From NCBI GenBank assembly GCA_020846995.1, contig JADLCV010000109.1:1-40990 (forward strand): a DNA stretch of 40,990 bases, in the 5' to 3' direction. Under the pieces are notes generated by a model. It saw only the letters and a list, made by a program, of their open reading frames with translations. It had not been told where the DNA came from and did not search any database. Below are positions 8,903 to 18,379 of this stretch, piece by piece. Position numbers and translations under genes: made by a program. This DNA comes from Paracoccaceae bacterium. GTDB lineage: Bacteria; Pseudomonadota; Alphaproteobacteria; Rhodobacterales; Rhodobacteraceae. Numbering within the stretch: the stretch's first letter is position 1; every line of letters begins with the position of its first letter.

Positions 8903-9347
8903 GGCGGCCGTCTCCGCTGCCGGCCGGGGTCCGGTCACCTGCGGGCGGGCGGTCCTCGCGGCGGTGCTGGCGCTCGCCCCCGCCGCCTTCCCGGCGGCAG
9001 CGGCGGACCCGATCGCGGTGCCCTCGGGCCAGGACGTCACCCTTCTCCAGATGTTCATCGAGCCCCAGGAGGGGACGGGCGAGGTCTGGGCGCGCTTCCG
9101 CTACCTCGCGCCGGCGATCGCCCCGGGCGCGGGCGCCGTCACCTACGCCGAGGCGCGCCACGACATGGACCGCCTCTGCGAGGCCCACGCCCTGCCCCTC
9201 CTCGCCGCCCGGGGCCTCGCCCCCGACCTCGTCGTCATCTCGCTCGCCAGCGCGGCCACCGGCTTCGGCGCCACGGCGCCCGACGTCACCCAGTATTTCG
9301 AGACCTACTCGATCGCCGGCAACCGCTGCCGGCTCGAGGCCTACTGA
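8895..9347 (+). CDS. exported DUF6497-like protein
   Basis: A 150-residue protein with a long N-terminal signal region (about 1-36: basic/polar start, hydrophobic core, cut near AAAA-DPIA). The mature part contains VPSGQDVTLLQM, RFRYLAPAI, MDRLCEAHALPLL, DLVVISLA and a final FETYSIAGNRCRLEAY. These match the layout of a small periplasmic family found next to pccB in Rhodobacterales, which I recall as DUF6497; the function is unknown. Two cysteines remain in the mature part and might form a disulphide. The ATG at 8895 lies inside the preceding gene (8-base overlap), typical of translational coupling; a later start would remove the signal peptide. Confidence 0.75.
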   Translation: MARAAVSAAGRGPVTCGRAVLAAVLALAPAAFPAAAADPIAVPSGQDVTLLQMFIEPQEGTGEVWARFRYLAPAIAPGAGAVTYAEARHDMDRLCEAHALPLLAARGLAPDLVVISLASAATGFGATAPDVTQYFETYSIAGNRCRLEAY

Positions 9348-9469
9348 TGGCCAGGGCGGGATTCCGTCGCGGCGGCGACCGCGCTATGGTGGGATTCGGC
9401 CGCAAGGCCCCCGGGCGCCGCGTCGGGCGGACGTCGCGTCCGGGAATCACGACCGCCCGCGAAACGAGC

Positions 9470-9474
9470 AGGAG
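9470..9474 (+). promoter_or_regulatory. ribosome site that fixes the start of the small lipoprotein
   Basis: AGGAG, with 6 bases to the ATG at 9481. It is among the better Shine-Dalgarno sites in the window and supports the otherwise easily missed 44-codon gene. Confidence 0.7.
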
Positions 9475-9480
9475 CAGCGC

Positions 9481-9615
9481 ATGTCCCTTCGCCTCACCCT
9501 CCTCGCCACGGTCCTCGTGGCCCTGGCCGCCGGCTGCACGCCGAAGGCACCCGAGCCCGTCTACCCCGCCGAACCTGTCCAGCCCGAGCCGGTCTTCCCG
9601 GGCAAGTACGGCTGA
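9481..9615 (+). CDS. very small lipoprotein (44 residues)
   Basis: A short gene that automated callers may skip. The product starts MSLRLTLLATVLVALAAGC, a classical lipoprotein signal with lipobox LAAGC, so the cysteine at 19 would be lipidated after cleavage. The mature part is only 26 residues, rich in Pro, Glu and Val (repeated PEPV), ending FPGKYG. Residue +2 is Thr, not Asp, so outer-membrane sorting is expected if the Lol rule applies. It has an AGGAG ribosome site 6 bases upstream. Tiny lipoproteins with a similar GKY end occur near the carboxylase genes of related bacteria, as far as I recall; their role is unknown. A strong hairpin follows 6 bases after the stop. Confidence 0.78.
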   Translation: MSLRLTLLATVLVALAAGCTPKAPEPVYPAEPVQPEPVFPGKYG

Positions 9616-9621
9616 GACCGG

Positions 9622-9648
9622 GGCCGCGCCCCGCACGGGGGCGCGGCC
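9622..9648 (+). terminator. perfect 11-bp hairpin ending at the next start codon
   Basis: GGCCGCGCCCC (9622-9632) and GGGGCGCGGCC (9638-9648) pair perfectly around a 5-base loop. The stem starts 6 bases after the lipoprotein stop and ends at the base before the ATG of the next gene. There is no T run. It may act as a terminator for the lipoprotein message or, if transcribed through, hide the ribosome site of the next gene. Confidence 0.55.
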
Positions 9649-10020
9649 ATGCTGAAGCATCGCGGCTTTCCGGGCCGGCTGCCGGGCACCGACTTCCAGT
9701 TCGTGATCCGCCGCGGCAATCCGCGCGGGGTGACGCCGATCGTCGCCCGCCCCCGCCACGCCGACCGCCGCCCGGCCGACCGGGCGGCGGACCATGCCTT
9801 CCTTGCCGCCCTCTGGACCCATTTCGGCGCCGCGCCCTTCCTGCGCGGCAATCTCGACGCGGGCCGGCTGTCGTGGCTTTTCGGCCGCGAGGTCGTCGCC
9901 GCCGAAAGCCCCTTCGACCCCGCGAGCTACGATGCCCGCCTGCGGATCGACCTGGCGCGGGCGCGGGCGAGCTTTCCCGACCTCTTCGCCCCGACGGCCG
10001 AAGGGGGGGGGCCGACGTGA
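9649..10020 (+). CDS. conserved protein of unknown function (123 residues) upstream of pccA
   Basis: I do not recognise a named domain. The 123-residue product has no signal peptide or membrane segment. Its N-terminal third (LPGTDFQFVIRRGNPRGVTPIVARPRH) looks like compact beta structure and the rest is helical, with many Arg and Ala (AFLAALWTHFG, GRLSWLFGREV, ARARASFPDLF). Codon use equals that of its neighbours, and genes of this type sit between pccB and pccA in related genomes, which is why I call it real. The ATG at 9649 directly follows a stable hairpin and has no clear free ribosome site; an inner GTG exists at Val19 but would cut the conserved-looking start. Confidence 0.68.
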   Translation: MLKHRGFPGRLPGTDFQFVIRRGNPRGVTPIVARPRHADRRPADRAADHAFLAALWTHFGAAPFLRGNLDAGRLSWLFGREVVAAESPFDPASYDARLRIDLARARASFPDLFAPTAEGGGPT

Positions 10021-10055
10021 CCGGGCCCGTCCCCGGCGGCGCCGCGGCGCCTGTG

Positions 10056-10153
10056 CCCCGGCGCCGGGGGCAGGCACGGCGCGGCCCTGCCCGCCCCTCC
10101 GGCCGCGCCGCCCCCCCGGCCGGCCGCCCCGGCCGCGGCCCGGCCGGCCGCCC
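10056..10153. repeat. palindrome and direct repeats in the gap before pccA
   Basis: The 187-base gap between the 123-residue gene and pccA is nearly pure G+C. It holds a 14-bp perfect palindrome (10056-10069) and two copies of CCGGCCGGCCGCCC at 10116-10129 and 10140-10153, 24 bases apart. The palindrome could fold as a hairpin after the upstream stop. No promoter hexamers were seen, so how pccA is transcribed is unclear. Confidence 0.5.
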
Positions 10154-10207
10154 GTCACCGCGCCGCCCCTTCCGGCCCGCCCGCCCTGCCCGAGGATCCC
10201 AGCGCCG

Positions 10208-12208
10208 ATGTTCAGGAAGCTTCTGATCGCCAACCGCGGCGAGATCGCCTGCCGCGTCATGCGGACCGCCCGCCGGCTTGGCATCCCGACCGTTGCGGTC
10301 CATTCGGAGGCCGACCGCAACGCCCTGCACGTCCGCATGGCCGACGAGGCGGTGGCGATCGGGCCGGCGCCGGCGGCGCAGTCCTACCTTGCGATCGACC
10401 GCATCCTCGAGGCGATCCGGGCGAGCGGCGCCGACGCCGTCCATCCCGGCTACGGCTTTCTCTCCGAGAACCCCCGCTTTGCCCGCGCCCTCGAGGCCGA
10501 GGGGGTGACCTTCCTCGGCCCGCCGGCGGCGGCGATCGAGGCCATGGGCGACAAGATCGCCTCCAAGCGGCTTGCCGCCCGGGCCGGGGTCTCGACCGTG
10601 CCGGGCTGGATGGGCGAGATCGCGGACGCCGACGAGGCGGCGCGGATCGCCGCCGAGATCGGATTCCCGGTGATGATCAAGGCTTCGGCCGGCGGCGGCG
10701 GCAAGGGCATGCGGATCGCCTGGAGCGAGGCCGAGGCGCGCGAGGGCTTCCGGTCGTCGCGCAACGAGGCGGCGGCGAGCTTCGGCGACGACCGCATCTT
10801 CATCGAGAAGTTCATCACCCAGCCCCGCCACATCGAGATCCAGATCCTCGGCGACCGCCACGGCAACCTCGTCCATCTCGGCGAGCGCGAATGCTCGATC
10901 CAGCGGAGAAACCAGAAGGTCATCGAGGAGGCGCCCTCGCCCTTCCTCGACGCCGCGACGCGGGCGGCGATGGGGGCCCAGGCGGTGGCGCTCGCCCGCG
11001 CCGTCGGCTATGCGAGCGCCGGCACGGTCGAGTTCATCGTCGATGCCGCGCGCGCCTTCTACTTCCTCGAGATGAACACGCGCCTCCAGGTCGAGCATCC
11101 GGTGACCGAGCTTGTCACCGGCATCGACATCGTCGAGGCGATGATCCGCGTCGCCGCGGGCGAGCCCCTGCCCTTTTCCCAGGACGACATCCGCCTTCAG
11201 GGCTGGGCGATCGAGAGCCGCCTCTATGCCGAGGATCCCTACCGGAGCTTCCTCCCCTCGACCGGCCGGCTGACCCGCTACCGCCCGCCGGCCGAGGAGG
11301 TTCTGCCCGGGCGCGCGGTCAGGAACGACACCGGCGTCTTCGAGGGCGGCGAAATCAGCATCCACTACGACCCGATGATCGCCAAGCTCTGCGCCTGGGC
11401 GCCGACGCGCGGGGCGGCGATCGAGGAGATGCGCCGCGCCCTCGATGCCTTCGAGGTCGAGGGGATCGGGCACAACCTGCCCTTCCTCGCGGCAGTCATG
11501 GACAGCCCCCGCTTTGTCGAGGGCCGGCTCTCGACCGCCTTCATCGCCGAGGAGTTCACGGGCGGCTTCACCGGGGCGACGCTGGCCGAGGCCGTGCTGC
11601 GGCGGATCGCGGCCCTCGCCGCCCACCTCCGGATGTGCAGCGAGGAGCGGGCGGCGCGCATCTCGGGCACGATGGCCAACCATGCCCGCCGCGTGGCCCC
11701 GGACTGGATCGTGTTCCTCGACCGCCAGCGCTTCCCCGTGCATCTCGCGCTCCGGCCGGGGGCGACCGCGGTGCGCTTCGAGGACGGCGAGGCGATCGAG
11801 GTCGCCTCGGACTGGAGCCCGGGGGCGCGGCTCTTCCGCGGCAACGTCGGGGGAGAGCCGATGACGGTCAAGGTCGATGCGGTCCGCGGCGGGGTGCGGC
11901 TGCGCTATCGCGGCGCCGACTTCCGGGCCCTCGTGCGCACGCCGCGGGCGGCGGCGCTGGCGGCGCTGATGCCGGCCAAGGCCGCCCCCGACACCTCGAA
12001 GGTGCTGCTCTGCCCGATGCCGGGGCTGGTCGTCGCGATCCATGTCGCGGCCGGCGACGAGGTTCAGGAGGGCCAGCCGCTGGCCGTCGTCGAGGCGATG
12101 AAGATGGAGAACACGCTCCGCGCCGAGCGCCGGGGCGTCGTCGCCCGCATCGCCACGGCCCCGGGCGCGAGCCTCCGGGTCGACGACGTCATCCTGGAGT
12201 TCGAGTGA
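10208..12208 (+). CDS. pccA: propionyl-CoA carboxylase alpha subunit (biotin carboxylase + biotin carrier)
   Basis: Carboxylates its own biotin with ATP and bicarbonate and hands the group to PccB. The 666-residue chain has, in order, the biotin carboxylase N domain (1 to about 110, starting FRKLLIANRGEIACRV), the ATP-grasp domain (about 115-320, glycine loop KASAGGGGKGM), the carboxylase C domain (about 335-445, MNTRLQVEHPVTE just before), the PCC-type BT linker (about 450-580) that binds PccB, and a C-terminal biotinyl domain. The biotin-accepting lysine is K632 in EAMKMEN, 34 residues from the end, as expected. The ATG at 10208 begins MFRK, the standard start. It is convergent with a DUF4174 gene 41 bases downstream. 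Confidence 0.97.
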   Translation: MFRKLLIANRGEIACRVMRTARRLGIPTVAVHSEADRNALHVRMADEAVAIGPAPAAQSYLAIDRILEAIRASGADAVHPGYGFLSENPRFARALEAEGVTFLGPPAAAIEAMGDKIASKRLAARAGVSTVPGWMGEIADADEAARIAAEIGFPVMIKASAGGGGKGMRIAWSEAEAREGFRSSRNEAAASFGDDRIFIEKFITQPRHIEIQILGDRHGNLVHLGERECSIQRRNQKVIEEAPSPFLDAATRAAMGAQAVALARAVGYASAGTVEFIVDAARAFYFLEMNTRLQVEHPVTELVTGIDIVEAMIRVAAGEPLPFSQDDIRLQGWAIESRLYAEDPYRSFLPSTGRLTRYRPPAEEVLPGRAVRNDTGVFEGGEISIHYDPMIAKLCAWAPTRGAAIEEMRRALDAFEVEGIGHNLPFLAAVMDSPRFVEGRLSTAFIAEEFTGGFTGATLAEAVLRRIAALAAHLRMCSEERAARISGTMANHARRVAPDWIVFLDRQRFPVHLALRPGATAVRFEDGEAIEVASDWSPGARLFRGNVGGEPMTVKVDAVRGGVRLRYRGADFRALVRTPRAAALAALMPAKAAPDTSKVLLCPMPGLVVAIHVAAGDEVQEGQPLAVVEAMKMENTLRAERRGVVARIATAPGASLRVDDVILEFE

Positions 12209-12249
12209 TGGCGGCCCCTGGCCGGCCGGGGGCGATCCTCCGGGCGGGC

Positions 12250-12762
12250 CTAGCGGCCGGCCGGCCGCTCCTCCTCCATCTCCTGGCGGCGCAGGGGCGT
12301 GCGGTCAATGGCGTGGACGAGCTCGCGCGCCGTCCACGGCTGGGGCTTGCGCTGCTTCACGGCGCCGTCCTTGTCGACGAAGACGAGGCTGAAGCCGCGC
12401 GGGCGGAGCCGCCGGCGGGCATCCGAGGCGGCGGCAGGATCGGTGTCAACGATGACGACGACGTCGCGCGCGGCAAGGTCGGCCCAGCCCTCGGCCAGGA
12501 GGGAAAGCTGGCGGACAAAGAGGGGGTCGGCGGGGGAATCGGCGAAGACCACGACCGGCCGCGCCTGCCACAGGAACCCCGCGAGCGTCACCCCGGCCGC
12601 CTCGAGGGGAGCGAAATCCCCCTGCCCCGCCGCCGCCACCGTCGCCGCGGCCGGCCCGACCGCCGCCATCGCCGCGACGTCCCCGGCCTCGCCGGCGGCG
12701 CGGGGGGCGGCCGCAGGCAGAAGCAGGGCCAGAACCAGGGCCGCCGGCCAGCGAAGACGCAT
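12250..12762 (-). CDS. exported DUF4174 domain protein
   Basis: A 170-residue protein predicted to be periplasmic. Residues 1-23 form a signal peptide (MRLRW, then an Ala/Leu core, cleavage near PRAAG). The mature C-terminal 110 residues contain [50 protein letters not shown] and [14 protein letters not shown], the thioredoxin-like layout of DUF4174, which lacks the CxxC pair; the function is unknown. The ATG at 12762 has the ribosome site GGAGGGAT directly upstream; longer frames lose the signal peptide. It lies on the opposite strand between pccA and the mutase and shares an 82-base divergent region with the latter. Confidence 0.85.
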   Translation of the reverse strand: MRLRWPAALVLALLLPAAAPRAAGEAGDVAAMAAVGPAAATVAAAGQGDFAPLEAAGVTLAGFLWQARPVVVFADSPADPLFVRQLSLLAEGWADLAARDVVVIVDTDPAAASDARRRLRPRGFSLVFVDKDGAVKQRKPQPWTARELVHAIDRTPLRRQEMEEERPAGR

Positions 12763-12781
12763 GATCCCTCCGTCCCTTGCG

Positions 12782-12789
12782 CATATAGG
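12782..12789. promoter_or_regulatory. AT-rich island between DUF4174 and mutase genes (candidate -10)
   Basis: CATATAGG is the only AT-rich stretch in the 82-base divergent gap. It could serve as a -10 for the mutase (TATAGG, 56 bases before its ATG) or, reading the other strand, for the DUF4174 gene 20 bases away. No good -35 partner is visible on either strand, and no full TTTGCAAA box is present. Confidence 0.28.
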
Positions 12790-12844
12790 GCGGGGCCGGG
12801 GCAAAGCACAGGGCCCGGGACGGGGCCGCGCAAGGGAGGCCGCG

Positions 12845-14980
<2,136 letters not shown>

Positions 14981-15002
14981 CGGGGGCCGCGCCTTCGGCT
15001 TC

Positions 15003-15049
15003 GGGGCGCTCCTCCGGGCGGCCGTGCTCCTCGTCGCCCGAGGCGCCCC
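15003..15049 (+). terminator. inverted repeat after the mutase gene
   Basis: GGGGCGC + CGGGCG (15003-15020) pair with CGCCCG + GCGCCCC (15035-15049) around a 14-base loop and a small asymmetric bulge. It starts 22 bases after the mutase stop. No T run follows, as for every hairpin in this GC-rich window, so termination is only inferred from position. Confidence 0.42.
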
Positions 15050-15077
15050 GGGGAGGTTCCGGGCCGGGCGAGGACGG

Positions 15078-15106
15078 TTGACGGCGGACGGCGGGCAGGA
15101 TGGGAT
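15078..15106 (+). promoter_or_regulatory. possible promoter for the SH3b-MliC gene
   Basis: TTGACG (15078-15083, five of six) is followed after 17 bases by TGGGAT (15101-15106, three of six). It lies after the presumed mutase terminator and 28 bases before the ATG, whose ribosome site is GGGAGG at 15122-15127. The -10 is poor. Confidence 0.3.
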
Positions 15107-15133
15107 GGGGCCCTCTGCCAAGGGAGGTGGCCC

Positions 15134-15853
15134 ATGCTTGCCCGTATCCTTGCCCTGCTGATTCTCGCTGCCGTCCCGGCGGCGGCCGACCCCGTCGTCT
15201 GCGCCCCCCCGCCCGGCCAGCGGCTGGCCGTCGTCGGGGTGGCGGAGTGGGACCGGCTGAACGTCCGCACCGGCCCCGGCGTCGCCTACGCCATCCTGGG
15301 CTCGCTCGCGCCCCATGCCGACTTTCTCTCGGCGACCGGGCGGGTCGGCTTTCTCACCCAGCTTTGCCGCGTCGCCTGTGACCAGTATCGCGCCGGCGTG
15401 GCCGGCTTTGGCGCCATCGTGCAGCGCGACTGTCTCGGCCGCAGCCAGATCTGGTACGAGTTGCGGGCGCCGGGCGGGCTTTCGGGCTGGTCCTCGGCCC
15501 GCTATCTCGAGCTCCGCGCCGCGGCACCGCCGCCGGGAGCCCTGCCGCCCTCGCCGGGCGGCGGCGACCACCCCGTCATCTCGCCCCCCTTCCCCGACCC
15601 CGCGGCGCGCGTCCTCTACTTCGACTGTGCCGACGGCGAGCGGCTGCGGGTGACGCTGCGCGAGGAAACGCAGGACGCGCTCGTGCGGCTCGCGAGCGGG
15701 CGCGAGTTCGTGCTTCGCCGGATGCCCGCGCCCGGGGGGCTCAGCTACGTCTCGACCGCCTTCGGCGGCCTCTCGCTCGAGGGCGACCGCGCCGCCGTCT
15801 ACTGGAAGGGGCCGGGGGCGCAGGGGTCCACCCGCTGCCTGGCGCGAACGTGA
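15134..15853 (+). CDS. exported SH3b + MliC-like two-domain protein
   Basis: A 239-residue exported protein joining a bacterial SH3 domain to a lysozyme-inhibitor-like domain. Residues 1-18 are a signal peptide (LLILAAVPAAA-DP). The SH3b part (about 35-130) has the hallmark LNVRTGPGVAYAILGSLAP and ends GWSSARYLEL, but is interrupted by a Cys-rich insert (CRVACDQY...RDCLG). After a Pro/Gly linker, residues about 155-237 read as an MliC/PliC-type eight-stranded barrel: VLYFDCADGERLRVTL, ALVRLASGREFVLRRM, YVSTAFGGLSLEGDRAAVYW and a final Cys, giving the usual disulphide pair. MliC proteins protect the cell wall from c-type lysozymes. The domain pairing suggests an envelope-protective role, which is inferred. 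Its stop overlaps the next start (GTGA). Confidence 0.8.
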   Translation: MLARILALLILAAVPAAADPVVCAPPPGQRLAVVGVAEWDRLNVRTGPGVAYAILGSLAPHADFLSATGRVGFLTQLCRVACDQYRAGVAGFGAIVQRDCLGRSQIWYELRAPGGLSGWSSARYLELRAAAPPPGALPPSPGGGDHPVISPPFPDPAARVLYFDCADGERLRVTLREETQDALVRLASGREFVLRRMPAPGGLSYVSTAFGGLSLEGDRAAVYWKGPGAQGSTRCLART

Positions 15854-16473
15854 CCGCGCCCGTCAGGCTCGCGCTCGACCATCTCGCCGTCACCGCGGCG
15901 ACGCTCGAGGAGGGGGCGGACCACATCGCCCGGGCGCTCGGGGTCGCCCCCGGACCCGGCGGGCGGCACCCCGCCATGGGCACCTGGAACCGCCTCCTCG
16001 CCCTCGGCGAGGTCTATCTCGAGGCGATCGCCGTCGATCCCGCGGCCCCCCCGCCCGGGCGGCCGCGCTGGTTCGGGCTCGATGCGCCCCCCGGGCGGCC
16101 GCGGCTTGCGGCCTGGGTCCTGCGCGCCCCCTCGCTCGCCCCCGCCCTCGCCCTCCTGCCCGAGGCGGGGGCGCCGGTCGCGCTGTCGCGCGGCGATCTC
16201 GCCTGGGCGATGGCGGTGCCGGCGGCGGGCGGACTTCCCTTCGACGGGCTCTTTCCCGCCCTCATCGCCTGGGAGGGCGCGGCCCACCCGGTGCAGCGCC
16301 TGCCCGACCGTGGCCTCCGCCTTCTCCGCCTTGAGCTCTGCCACCCCGAGGCCGCGGCCCTCGCCGCCCGCCTCGCCCCCCTCCTCGCCGCGCCGCGGCT
16401 CGCGTTCCTGCCCGGCCCGCCCGCGCTCCGGGCGCTGATCGAGACCGGGGCGGGGCCGCGATGGCTGGACTGA
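15850..16473 (+). CDS. VOC/glyoxalase-like family protein
   Basis: A 207-residue cytoplasmic protein of the vicinal-oxygen-chelate fold, closest to the glyoxalase-like (Glyoxalase_3) group. It starts RLALDHLAVTAATLEEGADHI, the usual first beta-alpha unit with the metal-position His (DHLAV), then GRHPAMGTWNRLLALGEVYLEAIAVDP and later FPALIAWEGAAHPVQRLPDRGL, where the second half-domain begins. Such proteins are often annotated as putative glyoxalases, but substrates are unknown. The GTG at 15850 overlaps the upstream TGA, a coupling arrangement used repeatedly in this window, and gives the full first strand. A 124-base, almost pure G+C gap (16474-16597) with several short inverted repeats follows. 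Confidence 0.82.
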   Translation: MTAPVRLALDHLAVTAATLEEGADHIARALGVAPGPGGRHPAMGTWNRLLALGEVYLEAIAVDPAAPPPGRPRWFGLDAPPGRPRLAAWVLRAPSLAPALALLPEAGAPVALSRGDLAWAMAVPAAGGLPFDGLFPALIAWEGAAHPVQRLPDRGLRLLRLELCHPEAAALAARLAPLLAAPRLAFLPGPPALRALIETGAGPRWLD

Positions 16474-16597
16474 CCCCGGCCGCCCGCCGCCGCCCGTCCC
16501 GCGGCGACGCGCCCGCGGCCGTGCCGGGGGGCCGCGCGCGCCGCCCCTCCGGCCCCGTGCCGGCAGGGCACCCCGCCGCGGCCGCGCGGGGCGGGGC

Positions 16598-17296
16598 ATG
16601 AGCCTCTGGAGCCGGATCGGCGCCGCCCTCGGCCGGCTCGCCGCCGGCGAGGGGCTGGCCGCGATCTTCGGGCGCCTGCGCGGCCGGCCCGAGCGCAGCG
16701 TTGCCTTCACCATCGCCGTGATCGCGCTCGGCGCCAAGATGGCCAAGGCCGACGGCCGCGTGACCCGCGACGAGGTCGCCGTCTTCCGCGCCCTCTTCAC
16801 CCTCCCCCCCGGCGAGGAAGCCCATGCCGCCCGCGTCTTCGACCTCGCCCGCGAGGACATCGCCGGCTTCGAGGACTACGCCCGCCGCATCGCGGCCATG
16901 TTCCGCCCCGACCGCGAGCGCGGCCGGGCGATGCTCGTCGACCTCATGGAGGGGCTTTTCGAGATCGCCGTCGCCGACGGCACCTATCACGAGGCCGAGG
17001 ACGCCTTCCTCGCGCGGGTGGCAGAGATCTTCGGCCTTGACGGGCGCTGCCTCGCGGGCCTGCGCGCCCGCCATCGCCCGGCGGGTGCCGAGCCCGACCC
17101 CTGGGCCGTCCTCGGCATCGCCCGCGACGCCCCCCTCGCCGAGGCCCGTGCCGCCTACCGGGCGGCGGTGCGCGCGACCCACCCCGACCGCATGGTCGCC
17201 CGCGGCGTCCCCGCCGAGGCCGTGCGGCTGGCCGAGCTTCGCCTCCTAGCCCTCAACCGCGCCTGGGAGACGATCCGCGGCGGCGCCCCGGGGTGA
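16598..17296 (+). CDS. DjlA-like TerB/J-domain co-chaperone
   Basis: A 232-residue protein with a TerB-like helical domain followed by a C-terminal J domain, as in DjlA. The TerB part (about 35-150) has two acidic metal-type motifs, KADGRVTRDEV (50-60) and ADGTYHEAED (127-136). The J domain (about 168-230) begins DPWAVLGIARDAP and contains the invariant HPD at 195-197, needed to stimulate the DnaK ATPase. Classical DjlA is anchored by an N-terminal membrane helix. Here residues 1-30 are only amphipathic (SLWSRIGAALGRLAAG) and 35-50 weakly hydrophobic, so membrane attachment is doubtful. The ATG at 16598 follows a GGGGCGGGGC stretch. The stop (17294-17296) touches the next gene. Confidence 0.9.
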   Translation: MSLWSRIGAALGRLAAGEGLAAIFGRLRGRPERSVAFTIAVIALGAKMAKADGRVTRDEVAVFRALFTLPPGEEAHAARVFDLAREDIAGFEDYARRIAAMFRPDRERGRAMLVDLMEGLFEIAVADGTYHEAEDAFLARVAEIFGLDGRCLAGLRARHRPAGAEPDPWAVLGIARDAPLAEARAAYRAAVRATHPDRMVARGVPAEAVRLAELRLLALNRAWETIRGGAPG

Positions 17297-17301
17297 GGTC
17301 G

Positions 17302-18333
17302 ATGCGCCTTGCGACCTGGAACGTCGAGTGGTTCACGCAGCTTTTCGGCGACGACGACCGCCTGCTCGAGGATGACGGCCCCTCGGGCCGCGAGGGCGTG
17401 ACCCGCGCCCGCCAGGGCCGCGGCGTGGCCTCCGTGCTCGCGGCCCTCGACGCCGATGCGGTGCTGATCGTCGAGGCCCCCGAGGAGGGAAGGCGCCGCT
17501 CCTGCGCCGCCGCCCTCGAGGGCTTCGCCCGCCGCTTCGGGCTGCGCTGCCGGCGGGCGCTGACGGGCTTTCCCTCCGCCACCCAGCAGGAACTCGCTCT
17601 CCTCTACGATCCCGACGCGCTGGCCGTCGTCCACGACCCGCGCGGGCCGGCCTCGGGCCGGCGCGGCACCGCCGAGGCGCCGCGCTTCGACCGCGCCCTG
17701 CGCGTTGCCCCCGGCGCCGGCAGCCCCCCGCGGGTCGTGACCTTCGCCCGCCCGCCCCTCGAGATCCTCGCCGAGACGGCGGGCGGGCGGCTCTTCCGCC
17801 TCATCGGCGTGCATGTGAAGTCGAAGGCCCCCCATGCCGCGCGCTCTCCGGCCCAGGTCCCGCTCGTCGCGCGCGAGAACCGGCGCATCCAGCAGGGCCA
17901 GTGCCGCTGGCTCCGGCGGCGCGTCGAGGAGCATCTCGCCGAGGGCGCCCCGCTCGTCGTCCTCGGCGACTTCAACGACGGCCCCGGGGTCGAGGATGAC
18001 GGGGGCGCCTTCGCCGTCTCGGCCGTGGACATCGTCCTCGGCCTCGACCGCCCGCGGGAGTTGCGCCTCCACGATGCCCATGCCCGGGCGGCGCGCGGCA
18101 GGCGGTGGGCGGCCGCGCCGGCCTCGGCCCGCTTCCTCGTCGGCCCCGAGCCGCACTACTTCTCGGCCCTCCTCGACTACATCATGGTCTCGCCCGACCT
18201 CTGCCCCCGCGCCCACCGCTGGCGCATCTGGCATCCCTTCGACGATCCCGCCTGCTACGCCGACGCCCCCCTCCGGGCGGCACTCCTCGATGCCTCCGAC
18301 CATTTCCCGGTCAGCCTCGACCTCGATCCGTGA
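17302..18333 (+). CDS. endonuclease/exonuclease/phosphatase (EEP) family hydrolase
   Basis: A 343-residue protein of the Mg-dependent EEP superfamily (DNase I, APE1 and inositol phosphatase fold). The order of motifs is complete: ATWNVEWF near the N-terminus, VLIVEAPEEG with the metal-binding Glu, LIGVHVKSKAP, VVLGDFNDGPG with the catalytic Asp/Asn, YIMVSPDL, and the final ASDHFPVSLDLD with the Asp-His pair. No signal peptide is present, so it is cytoplasmic; whether it cuts nucleic acid or a phosphoester is open. Two in-frame starts exist: GTG at 17293 overlapping the previous TGA, and ATG at 17302 right after GGTGAGG. I chose the ATG because it gives the family-typical MRLATWNVEW. Confidence 0.88.
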   Translation: MRLATWNVEWFTQLFGDDDRLLEDDGPSGREGVTRARQGRGVASVLAALDADAVLIVEAPEEGRRRSCAAALEGFARRFGLRCRRALTGFPSATQQELALLYDPDALAVVHDPRGPASGRRGTAEAPRFDRALRVAPGAGSPPRVVTFARPPLEILAETAGGRLFRLIGVHVKSKAPHAARSPAQVPLVARENRRIQQGQCRWLRRRVEEHLAEGAPLVVLGDFNDGPGVEDDGGAFAVSAVDIVLGLDRPRELRLHDAHARAARGRRWAAAPASARFLVGPEPHYFSALLDYIMVSPDLCPRAHRWRIWHPFDDPACYADAPLRAALLDASDHFPVSLDLDP

Positions 18334-18379
18334 TCGCCCCGACCTTCAATTCCGCGTCCCTTTCGCCTATCTTCGGGTG

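Noticed and set aside
9347-9655. A 102-codon frame starting ATG in the stop of the DUF6497 gene
   Set aside because: It reads through the small lipoprotein in another frame, is Arg/Ser-rich and has no ribosome site, whereas the lipoprotein has both a ribosome site and a lipobox.
10116-10153. Possible CRISPR or integration repeat before pccA
   Set aside because: Only two 14-base copies of GGCCGGCC-type sequence with a 10-base spacer; similar strings recur in other gaps and reflect base composition.
12763-12844. Cobalamin riboswitch upstream of the B12-dependent mutase
   Set aside because: The gap is only 82 bases, too short for a B12 riboswitch, and no conserved B12-box-like sequence was seen.
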